From JAXDBV01 sp034678415 (lineage in GTDB: Bacteria; Bacteroidota; Bacteroidia; Bacteroidales; VadinHA17): a DNA stretch of 5,404 nt. Location of the stretch: positions 1-5,404 of the forward strand of contig JAXDBV010000311.1 in the NCBI GenBank assembly GCA_034678415.1, in the 5' to 3' direction. A model generated the notes under the pieces. That model did not search any database. It had not been told where the DNA came from and worked only from the letters and a program-made list of their open reading frames with translations. The translations under genes and the position numbers were made by a program. Of the stretch, positions 1-5,404 are shown piece after piece; position 1 is the first letter of the stretch, and each line of letters starts with the position of its first letter.

Positions 1-1215
1 CACAACTTCCGCTTTTATCATCTTATGGCCTTGAGCGCTTACCTGATCTCCGATCTGAATTCGGCCGGCGCAGGAGGCTGTGACCTGAATACACTCGACT
101 CCCTCAGTCTTGATGACCTGTGGGAAAGGTATGGCAAATACCTGGATAATACACGGAATACCAGCTATTATGCCCAGTTTGTAAGAGGCTTTAAGAAACT
201 GTATGGCTTCAACGACCTGTTTTTTACCAGAGAGAACATTGCTGGTCTTTCAGCCAAGGTGGAGGCAAACTATAAAGATTATAAACAGTGGTTCAATGCG
301 TCGTTTCACAAGGCTGGATTCACCGTGATGTTCAATGACCAGTTCTGGAACCGTTTCAACACGGCTATTGACAGAAGGTACCATGCCCTGGTATTCCCGA
401 TCAATTCGCTGATAGCCCATTCAAGCCAGAAACCGGGGCCGGGCGTTGAGGTCAGAACCACGTCCATGTTCAGGGCTGCTGAACGTGAGGGATACCCCAT
501 GAATACTTTTGACGAATACCTCGCTTTTTGTGACTATCTCTTTAAAAAGAATGTGGAGCAAAATGCCGTATGCGTAAAAAACTCACAAGCCTATTCACGA
601 ACCATCTACTATGAGGATGTATCGTATAATGAAGCCCGTGAGCTGTTTGAAAGGCTCTCTTCCAGCCTGACTCCGGAAGAAAGGAAAAAGATAGAGGATT
701 TCATGTTCCACTGGGTCATTCAGAAGGCGATCGAATATGATTTGCCGATACAGATACATACCGGCTATCTTTCAGGCAACGGAAATGTCCTCGATAACGG
801 ACAGCCGGTGAAACTGAATCACCTGTTTCTGAAGTACCCGAAAGCCAAGTTTATACTTTTCCATGGAGGGTTCCCGTGGACCGGGGAATGGGCAGCATTA
901 GGCAAAATGTTCCCCAATGTATACCTTGATCTGGTATGGTTGCCACAGATATCGCGTGAAGAAGCTGTTCACACGCTGGATGTTGCACTCGATTGTGTGC
1001 CGTATAATAAATTCTTCTGGGGTGGTGACTGTCAGCTAATCGAGGAATCGGTCGGATCCCTGGAGTTTGGTAAGGATGTGGTGGCCGAAGTCCTGGCAAA
1101 AAGAGTTAAAAGAGGATTGCTCACGGAAGAGCTCGCGTATGAAATTGTTGACAGGATATTCTATGAAAATGCCATGGAGGTATTTAAACTGGAAGAAAAA
1201 CTTACATCTCAATAA
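1..1215 (+). CDS. Amidohydrolase (Amidohydro_2/FluG-like), 5'-truncated by window edge
   Basis: Partial gene: the reading frame is open from base 1, and the residues before the first Met (base 25) read HNFRFYHL, matching FRFYHL inside the paralogue at 2942-4330, so that Met is internal and the true start lies upstream. Metal-dependent hydrolase of the amidohydrolase superfamily (TIM barrel). Visible motifs, counting Met at base 25 as residue 1, are V-K-N-x-x-A-Y-S-R (Lys185), Q-I-H-T-G-Y (His245), F-H-G-G-F-P-W (His280) and F-W-G-G-D (Asp335). These fit the later metal-binding and catalytic positions of the superfamily; the N-terminal HxH ligand pair should lie upstream of the window. The substrate cannot be read from sequence; the family includes amidases, lactonases and decarboxylases. 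The gene ends with TAA 11 bp before the GH172 gene, so the two are probably co-transcribed. By analogy with its paralogue it is probably exported, but that part is not visible. Confidence 0.93.
   Translation, partial: HNFRFYHLMALSAYLISDLNSAGAGGCDLNTLDSLSLDDLWERYGKYLDNTRNTSYYAQFVRGFKKLYGFNDLFFTRENIAGLSAKVEANYKDYKQWFNASFHKAGFTVMFNDQFWNRFNTAIDRRYHALVFPINSLIAHSSQKPGPGVEVRTTSMFRAAEREGYPMNTFDEYLAFCDYLFKKNVEQNAVCVKNSQAYSRTIYYEDVSYNEARELFERLSSSLTPEERKKIEDFMFHWVIQKAIEYDLPIQIHTGYLSGNGNVLDNGQPVKLNHLFLKYPKAKFILFHGGFPWTGEWAALGKMFPNVYLDLVWLPQISREEAVHTLDVALDCVPYNKFFWGGDCQLIEESVGSLEFGKDVVAEVLAKRVKRGLLTEELAYEIVDRIFYENAMEVFKLEEKLTSQ
7..1203 (+). repeat. Duplicated coding segment, copy 1 (partner at 3128-4315)
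   Basis: The first amidohydrolase aligns with the second from the F-R-F-Y-H-L motif to the final L-E-E-K-L with only small gaps. From F-M-F-H-W to L-E-E-K-L a hand count gives 135 identities in 168 residues; the N-terminal half is clearly less alike. DNA similarity survives in short exact matches, for example 19 bp at 1004-1022 and 4116-4134. This is a gene duplication old enough to have diverged, not a recent repeat. Confidence 0.85.
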
Positions 1216-1226
1216 TCTTCGAAGCA

Positions 1227-2873
1227 ATGAATACAAAAAGACTTCAAAAACATGTTACTGTCACATCGCTCATGATAGTGATCCTTCTTGGCGCTATCCT
1301 GACTGCATGCAAGAGCGGACAACAGGGAAAAACCGGAAGCGATGATACGCGCGACCTAGTCTTTTTCCTGAAGAGACTAGGGACCCTCGATCATCTTCCC
1401 GAACTGGAAGCTTCTCATACGGCCATGTCTTCCACCTGGGATACCACGGGATTGAACAATGACGGAGTGTGTTTCAAAAATATTGTCGGAACGGAAAATA
1501 TTCTTCTGGATACCGATGGCCCGGGGTGTATACACCGTATCTTCGTCGGAAGGGCGCATTTTTATGTCCACGATACCCGTTTGCAGATATTTGTTGACAA
1601 TGCCGATATCCCGGTTTTCGATGTGCTCGTAATGGATCTGTTTGACCCGGTCAGAACACCGTTTCCCTATCCCCTGGCCTTCAACAAGACATACCCGGGG
1701 ATCTTGTTCCCCATTCCTTATGAAAAGCACATTAAGGTACAGCTGTATAATCCCCTGGCAACAAACTGGAGCAATTACTGGCAGGTAACATATACTACCT
1801 ATCCGGCGGATGTTAAAGTGAAAAGCATCAGCTATCCTTTTTCCGCTGTCGAGAAGGCCGAGATAAAGAAGCTTACGGATGCCTGGCTTAATGCAGAGGA
1901 AAATCCGCCGGCTATGCCTGCCAACTGGCCTGTCAGCAAAGAGATCCATATCGGAACGGGGGAGAGCGGCGAGGTTTCACTCGACGGAACAGGCATCATC
2001 AGCCAGCTTTATATCACTGCCACACCCAATACCCCGGACTCATGGCTGAATACACGATTCGTCGTATCATGGGACGGAACAGGTAAGAAAAGTATTGACA
2101 TCCCCCTGGGATATTTCTTCGGCAATGCTGATTATGCATCTCTGTATCCATACCATTCAATATTGACCGGAATTACCGCCGAAGGAGCATATTCCATGTT
2201 CCCGATGCCGTTTGAAAATGGTGCAAAAATGGTTTTTACCAATAAAAGCGGTAACGACATTGACCTGGTGGTGAACGTGAATCTGCAGAAAGTGGAGAAG
2301 CTTGAACCCAATACCGGTCGTTTTCATGCCACCTTCAACGAAGTGAAACCGTATGGCAGTGAGTACGATTCCCTGCCCCGTTTCGGCAAAGGACCGAAAC
2401 CTTTCCTGGTGGTCCTTGACCATAGCGGATGCAGGGGCAAATATGTAGGGACCATGCTGCATGGTGCCTGGCCAAAAACCATCTGGTGGGGTGAAGGTGA
2501 CTGGCTCTTCTGGACCGACGAGGATGGATTCCCGCCTTCGTACCATGGCACCGGTACCGAGGAATATTTCAACTCAGGATGGGGATTCTTCGACAGGAAA
2601 GCCGTGTCAGGCTATGTGAAAATGAGGCCCGGGAATGTCAATGTATATTCCTATCACCTCAACGATGCGTTCCAGTTCACAAAGAACATAAAAGTGGCGG
2701 TGGAAATTTGGTCGTTATCTAAGGAAATCGAAAAAAGCATCCACGGCAGTACAGCCCTGTGGTATGCTGATACCCCACAGGATGCGGGTTCCCGGCAGGA
2801 CCTTGTATACCCGCGCCTGATCCACAAAGGGAATGTTATCGGCGAAATGGGGACGTGGCAGGATGAACAGTAA
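1227..2873 (+). CDS. DUF2961 / GH172 family glycoside hydrolase, lipoprotein
   Basis: 548 residues. Residues 1-28 are a lipoprotein signal: basic start, hydrophobic stretch at about 13-25, then lipobox L-T-A-C with Cys28 as the lipidated residue. The rest matches DUF2961 (GH172): S-T-W-D-T-T-G-L-N-N-D-G (69-80), G-P-G-C-I-H-R-I (98-105), W-W-G-E-G-D (420-425), G-T-G-T-E-E-Y-F-N-S-G-W-G-F (441-454), and a C-terminal Y-S-Y-H (474-477). Glu423 and Glu445 correspond to the two catalytic glutamates of characterised members (E270 and E291 of a Bifidobacterium alpha-D-fructofuranosidase, from memory); the spacing here is 22 rather than 21. Known GH172 enzymes are retaining hydrolases acting on alpha-D-fructofuranosides or alpha-D-arabinofuranosides, with a two-jelly-roll fold forming oligomers. 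The ATG at 1227 is favoured because it directly precedes the signal peptide; no clear Shine-Dalgarno site is present. Which furanoside it cleaves is not decidable here. Confidence 0.92.
   Translation: MNTKRLQKHVTVTSLMIVILLGAILTACKSGQQGKTGSDDTRDLVFFLKRLGTLDHLPELEASHTAMSSTWDTTGLNNDGVCFKNIVGTENILLDTDGPGCIHRIFVGRAHFYVHDTRLQIFVDNADIPVFDVLVMDLFDPVRTPFPYPLAFNKTYPGILFPIPYEKHIKVQLYNPLATNWSNYWQVTYTTYPADVKVKSISYPFSAVEKAEIKKLTDAWLNAEENPPAMPANWPVSKEIHIGTGESGEVSLDGTGIISQLYITATPNTPDSWLNTRFVVSWDGTGKKSIDIPLGYFFGNADYASLYPYHSILTGITAEGAYSMFPMPFENGAKMVFTNKSGNDIDLVVNVNLQKVEKLEPNTGRFHATFNEVKPYGSEYDSLPRFGKGPKPFLVVLDHSGCRGKYVGTMLHGAWPKTIWWGEGDWLFWTDEDGFPPSYHGTGTEEYFNSGWGFFDRKAVSGYVKMRPGNVNVYSYHLNDAFQFTKNIKVAVEIWSLSKEIEKSIHGSTALWYADTPQDAGSRQDLVYPRLIHKGNVIGEMGTWQDEQ
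1299..1310 (+). other. Lipobox of the GH172 protein (L-T-A-C)
   Basis: Codons for residues 25-28 of the GH172 protein. The sequence L-T-A-C fits the signal peptidase II consensus, predicting cleavage before Cys28 and lipid attachment. The residues after Cys (K-S-G-Q-Q-G-K) lack the acidic cluster that promotes surface export in Bacteroidota, so location on the periplasmic side of a membrane is as likely as the cell surface. Confidence 0.75.
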
Positions 2874-2941
2874 AAACCCTCCAGGGGTGGTTACCACATT
2901 TTACCCATATATAATGACATCGATTATACAATAATACATAC
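2874..2941. promoter_or_regulatory. AT-rich 68-bp intergenic gap, possible internal promoter
   Basis: The largest non-coding gap in the window, between the GH172 stop and the second amidohydrolase. Its first part is C/G-containing and holds the palindrome at 2887-2897; the rest (about 2898-2941) is strongly AT-rich, as expected of a leader or promoter. I found no convincing Bacteroidota promoter match (TTTG near -33 with TAnnTTTG near -7) and no clear Shine-Dalgarno site before the ATG at 2942. It could be a weak promoter, an mRNA processing site or only a spacer. Confidence 0.3.
2887..2897. repeat. Short perfect palindrome GTGGTTACCAC in the gap
   Basis: GTGG-TTA-CCAC can form a 4-bp stem with a 3-nt loop, 14 bases after the GH172 stop codon, and is followed by ATTTT. 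An alternative overlapping pairing is ACCC (2876-2879) with GGGT (2885-2888). Both stems are too short, and the T run too brief, for a confident intrinsic terminator. It may be a weak attenuator or a small operator, or chance. Confidence 0.25.
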
Positions 2942-4330
2942 ATGAAAGTATCCGTAATGAATACATTATGCAGATGGCTGGTGGTAACCGTTATCTTTTT
3001 TCTGGCTGTAAGGTGCACTACCAGGGATCAGGTAGTCGGTGAGAGGATCAGAGAATATACCGACCGGGTGAAAGTGATCAACACCCATGAACACCAGCGC
3101 TGGTCGGAAAAACAAGGTGATCGCCGCTTCCGGTTTTACCACCTTGTTATAGCGAGTTACCTGAACGCAGATCTGAAGTCGGCAGGGGGCGGGAGATATG
3201 ATAGGAAACAGCTGGATAGCCTTCCCCTCGATGAATTATGGAACAAATTCGGGCAGTCCCTTGATGATTGCCGGAACACGAGCTATTATGGTCATTACAT
3301 GAAAGGACTCAGGAAGCTTTACGGTATCGATGATCTTTTTTTCACGAAAGAAAATATTGAAACCCTTTCAGCCCGGATTGAGAAGAATTATAGTGATTAC
3401 AGGTCATGGTTTGATGAGGCTTTTCAAAAAGCCGGATTTGAACTCATGTTTCTCGACCACTACTGGAATGTTTTCGACACGGATACTGACACCCTGCATT
3501 ATGCCCTGGTGTTCCGGGTGAATGATCTGATTGTCCAGGCCAGACTGCGTCCTGAACCGGGGGATGAGCTCATATCAATCTATAAGGAGGCCGACAGGGA
3601 GGGATATACAATCCAGTCGCTGGATGATTATCTTGAATACTGCGACCATCTCTTCAGGAAAAACATTGAACAAAAGGCCGTATGCATTAAGAATGCACTG
3701 GCGTATTCACGAACCCTGTTTTATGAGGCGGTGCCTTACGAGGACGCACGGATCCTCTTCGGGAAGAAAGCTTCATCCCTGACACCGGAAGAAGCAAAAA
3801 AACTGGAGGACTTCATGTTCCATTGGATCATTCAGAAGGCGATCGACTATAACCTTCCGGTTCAGATCCATACAGGTTATCTTGCCGGGAATAGCAACAC
3901 GCTGGATAACAGTAATCCGGTCCGGCTGAACAACCTGTTCCTTAATTATCCGCAGGCAAAATTTGTATTATTTCATGGAGGGTTTCCATGGACGGGTGAA
4001 TGTGCGGCCCTGGCCAAAATGTTCCCCAATGTTTATCTCGACCTGGTGTGGCTGCCACAGATCTCCCGCGAGGAAGCCGTTCATGCCCTGGATGTAATGC
4101 TCGATTGTGTGCCGCATAATAAATTCTTCTGGGGAGGTGACTGCCATACTATTGAGGAATCAACAGGATCGCTGATATATGGCAAAGAAGTGGTGGCTGA
4201 GGTCCTTGCAAATAGGGTGGCAAGAGGCCTGATGACCGAGGAGCTGGCCCTGAAAATTGTTGACAGAATATTCCGTGAGAATGCCATTGAGGTGTTCAGG
4301 CTGGAAGAAAAGCTGGGAAGAGAATTTTAG
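2942..4330 (+). CDS. Exported amidohydrolase (Amidohydro_2/FluG-like), full-length paralogue of the first gene
   Basis: 462 residues. A hydrophobic N-terminal segment (about 12-23) after a basic residue indicates export or membrane anchoring; it ends L-A-V-R-C, where Arg24 before Cys25 departs from the usual lipobox. Amidohydrolase motifs are complete: I-N-T-H-E-H (His49, His51), I-K-N-x-x-A-Y-S-R (Lys250), Q-I-H-T-G-Y (His310), F-H-G-G-F-P-W (His345) and F-W-G-G-D (Asp400), in the order expected for a metal-dependent TIM-barrel hydrolase. Lys250 sits in the K-x-x-x-A-Y-x-R context of FluG-like members, so carboxylation is not assured. The reaction is unknown; hydrolysis of a lactone, ester or amide, or decarboxylation, are all possible. 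A second start at 2957 (Met6) would still keep the hydrophobic segment; neither start has a Shine-Dalgarno site. It follows GH172 by 68 bp and precedes the serine hydrolase by 16 bp. Confidence 0.93.
   Translation: MKVSVMNTLCRWLVVTVIFFLAVRCTTRDQVVGERIREYTDRVKVINTHEHQRWSEKQGDRRFRFYHLVIASYLNADLKSAGGGRYDRKQLDSLPLDELWNKFGQSLDDCRNTSYYGHYMKGLRKLYGIDDLFFTKENIETLSARIEKNYSDYRSWFDEAFQKAGFELMFLDHYWNVFDTDTDTLHYALVFRVNDLIVQARLRPEPGDELISIYKEADREGYTIQSLDDYLEYCDHLFRKNIEQKAVCIKNALAYSRTLFYEAVPYEDARILFGKKASSLTPEEAKKLEDFMFHWIIQKAIDYNLPVQIHTGYLAGNSNTLDNSNPVRLNNLFLNYPQAKFVLFHGGFPWTGECAALAKMFPNVYLDLVWLPQISREEAVHALDVMLDCVPHNKFFWGGDCHTIEESTGSLIYGKEVVAEVLANRVARGLMTEELALKIVDRIFRENAIEVFRLEEKLGREF
3128..4315 (+). repeat. 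Duplicated coding segment, copy 2 (partner at 7-1203)
   Basis: Counterpart of the segment at 7-1203, separated from it by the GH172 gene. Differences cluster in the N-terminal half, notably around residues 180-215 (the stretch before the E-G-Y motif), where small gaps are needed. All visible metal-site residues are shared by both copies. Confidence 0.85.
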
Positions 4331-4331
4331 C

Positions 4332-4336
4332 AGGAG
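4332..4336 (+). promoter_or_regulatory. Shine-Dalgarno-like AGGAG before the serine hydrolase
   Basis: AGGAG lies 10 bases upstream of the ATG at 4347 and just after the stop of the preceding gene. It supports that start, which also opens directly into a signal peptide. The other two visible starts (1227 and 2942) have no comparable site, so this gene may be translated by a somewhat different route. Confidence 0.5.
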
Positions 4337-4346
4337 ATAGGATTAT

Positions 4347-5404
4347 ATGAAAATTAAGTATTTGGTCAGAGGATTTTTATTTCTGATGATCCTTAGTGTA
4401 TTCTCGTGTACAAAGGAGGAAGAGCAGTTTATACCCAAGCCGGATGATAACCTGCCGGATACCATACCGGTATGGACCTTTGATAAATATCCCGGGAAGG
4501 AGTGGACCATCAGCAGCCCCCTGAAATATGGTTATGATCCGAGCTACTCACAGGTCATTTCAAAGTTTATTACCCAGTATACAAACACCACCGGCCTGGT
4601 GGTAGTGGTGGGAGGCGAGATAATATATACCTACGGTAATCTCACGGAGCTGAGCTACCTGGCTTCCTGCAGGAAGAGCCTGTTGGCTATGCTCTATGGC
4701 AAATATGTAGTGAATGGCACGATTGATCTTGAAAAAACCATCGATGATCTTGGTTTTGATGATGTGGGCGGACTGTTGCCGATTGAGAAAACCGCCAGGG
4801 TATACCATCTCATAACAGCCCGTTCCGGGGTGTACCATCTGGGTTCAAACCTGGGGGATGACAGGGCATATGCCCCCGAGCGCGGTACCAAAATACCCGG
4901 TGAATATTACCTCTATAACAACTGGGATTTCAATTGTGCGGGGGCTGCCTTTGAAACAATGACCGGGCTGAATATTTATGATGCTTTTCAGGCAGACATT
5001 GCTATTCCCATCCAGATGCAGGATTTTAGCCGCTCAGCCCAGCAAAAATCAGGGGATCTTACTATATCCGTCTTTCCTGCATACCACTTCTGGCTTTCAA
5101 CCCGCGATATGGCCCGTATAGGCTACCTGATGCTCAGGGGCGGGAAATGGAATGACACGCAAGTGATACCGGCCGAGTGGGCAACACAAATTGTCAGCAT
5201 CGTGACTCCGTTGCAGGAGATGAATCCTGTTAGCCGGCGGTCGGGATATTTCGGATATGGAATTATGTGGTGGATCTGGGACGGGTATGCCAATAAGGAT
5301 GCGTTCAAGGGAGCCTATACGGCCATGGGAGCCTATGGACAATTCATTACCGTTTTACCGGCTCTGGATATGGTGGTCGCACATAAAACATCTAGCGGTG
5401 ATAC
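4347..5404 (+). CDS. Serine hydrolase, beta-lactamase/PBP-like (PF00144) lipoprotein, 3'-truncated by window edge
   Basis: 352 complete codons are visible and the frame is still open at the window end. Residues 1-21 are a lipoprotein signal ending V-F-S-C (Cys21), followed by T-K-E-E-E, an acidic stretch resembling the surface-export signal of Bacteroidota lipoproteins. The catalytic domain shows the S-x-x-K motif S107-C-R-K110 (nucleophile Ser and general-base Lys), the Y-x-N motif Y190-N-N192, R-S-G at 159-161, and a late G-A-Y-G-Q (328-332) where many relatives have H/K-x-G or G-x-G-G-Q. Members of this family include esterases, D-amino-acid peptidases, amide hydrolases and class C-type beta-lactamases; in a carbohydrate gene cluster an esterase role is plausible, but this is inference. 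It starts 16 bp after the amidohydrolase stop and is probably in the same operon. Only a short C-terminal part is likely to be missing, judged by the family's usual order of motifs. Confidence 0.9.
   Translation, partial: MKIKYLVRGFLFLMILSVFSCTKEEEQFIPKPDDNLPDTIPVWTFDKYPGKEWTISSPLKYGYDPSYSQVISKFITQYTNTTGLVVVVGGEIIYTYGNLTELSYLASCRKSLLAMLYGKYVVNGTIDLEKTIDDLGFDDVGGLLPIEKTARVYHLITARSGVYHLGSNLGDDRAYAPERGTKIPGEYYLYNNWDFNCAGAAFETMTGLNIYDAFQADIAIPIQMQDFSRSAQQKSGDLTISVFPAYHFWLSTRDMARIGYLMLRGGKWNDTQVIPAEWATQIVSIVTPLQEMNPVSRRSGYFGYGIMWWIWDGYANKDAFKGAYTAMGAYGQFITVLPALDMVVAHKTSSGD
4398..4424 (+). other. Lipobox and acidic surface-export signal (V-F-S-C-T-K-E-E-E)
   Basis: Codons for residues 18-26 of the serine hydrolase. 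V-F-S-C fits signal peptidase II cleavage before Cys21. The following T-K-E-E-E resembles the lipoprotein export signal described in Capnocytophaga and other Bacteroidota, where Lys plus acidic residues just after the Cys direct the protein to the cell surface. Surface location is therefore predicted, not shown. Confidence 0.6.

Noticed and set aside
25..27. ATG at 25 as the real start of the first amidohydrolase
   Set aside because: The frame is open upstream and matches the paralogue before this Met; starting here would also remove the HxH metal ligands.
1067..1345. 92-codon plus-strand frame overlapping the junction of the first two genes
   Set aside because: It overlaps the conserved end of the amidohydrolase and the signal peptide of GH172 in another frame; both of these are clearly real.
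1377..1949. 190-codon open frame on the minus strand inside the GH172 gene
   Set aside because: It lies wholly antisense to a gene with strong family motifs, shows no recognisable domain and has no start context of its own; a shadow frame.
2157..2546. 129-codon minus-strand open frame over the GH172 catalytic region
   Set aside because: Antisense to the most conserved part of GH172; its apparent protein has no recognisable motif.
2874..2905. Intrinsic terminator after GH172
   Set aside because: Stems are only 4 bp and the T run is short; insufficient for a terminator call, so reported only as a weak palindrome.
1..5404. Insertion sequence, transposon ends, CRISPR array or tRNA that could explain the duplication
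   Set aside because: No transposase-like frame, terminal inverted repeats, regularly spaced repeats or cloverleaf pattern was seen; the only repeat is the diverged gene pair.
4347..5404. Antibiotic-resistance beta-lactamase
   Set aside because: The fold family matches, but the third motif is atypical and the context is a hydrolase cluster; no evidence for a resistance role.

Overview
The window carries four genes, all on the + strand and tightly packed, with no RNA gene, mobile element or CRISPR array that I could find. It most likely comes from a member of the Bacteroidota. The reasons are lipoprotein-type signal sequences on the exported enzymes, an acidic lipoprotein export signal (C-T-K-E-E-E) on the last gene, absence of a clear Shine-Dalgarno site before two of the three visible starts, and a gene content (GH172, amidohydrolase, beta-lactamase-fold serine hydrolase) typical of glycan-catabolic regions in that phylum. 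This is inference from style and not a taxonomic proof.

Layout: (1) 1-1215, the C-terminal ~400 residues of an amidohydrolase whose start lies before the window; (2) 1227-2873, a DUF2961/GH172 lipoprotein with both expected catalytic glutamates; (3) 2874-2941, a 68-bp AT-rich gap with a small palindrome; (4) 2942-4330, a full-length second amidohydrolase, clearly a paralogue of the first, with a signal peptide or membrane anchor; (5) 4347 to the window end, a serine hydrolase lipoprotein of the beta-lactamase/penicillin-binding-protein-like family, cut off by the window end.

The gaps (11, 68 and 16 bp) and shared direction suggest one operon, possibly with a second promoter in the 68-bp gap. 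Each of the three genes with a visible N-terminus starts with an export signal, so the set looks like an envelope-located pathway. A plausible but unproven reading is that GH172 releases a furanose sugar (D-fructofuranose or D-arabinofuranose in characterised members), while the paralogous amidohydrolases and the serine hydrolase act on ester, lactone or amide bonds in the same substrate or its products.

The most noteworthy feature is the arrangement amidohydrolase - GH172 - amidohydrolase. The two amidohydrolases have 135 of 168 identical residues in their C-terminal parts (hand count) but diverge much more in their N-terminal halves, which suggests a duplication followed by specialisation.
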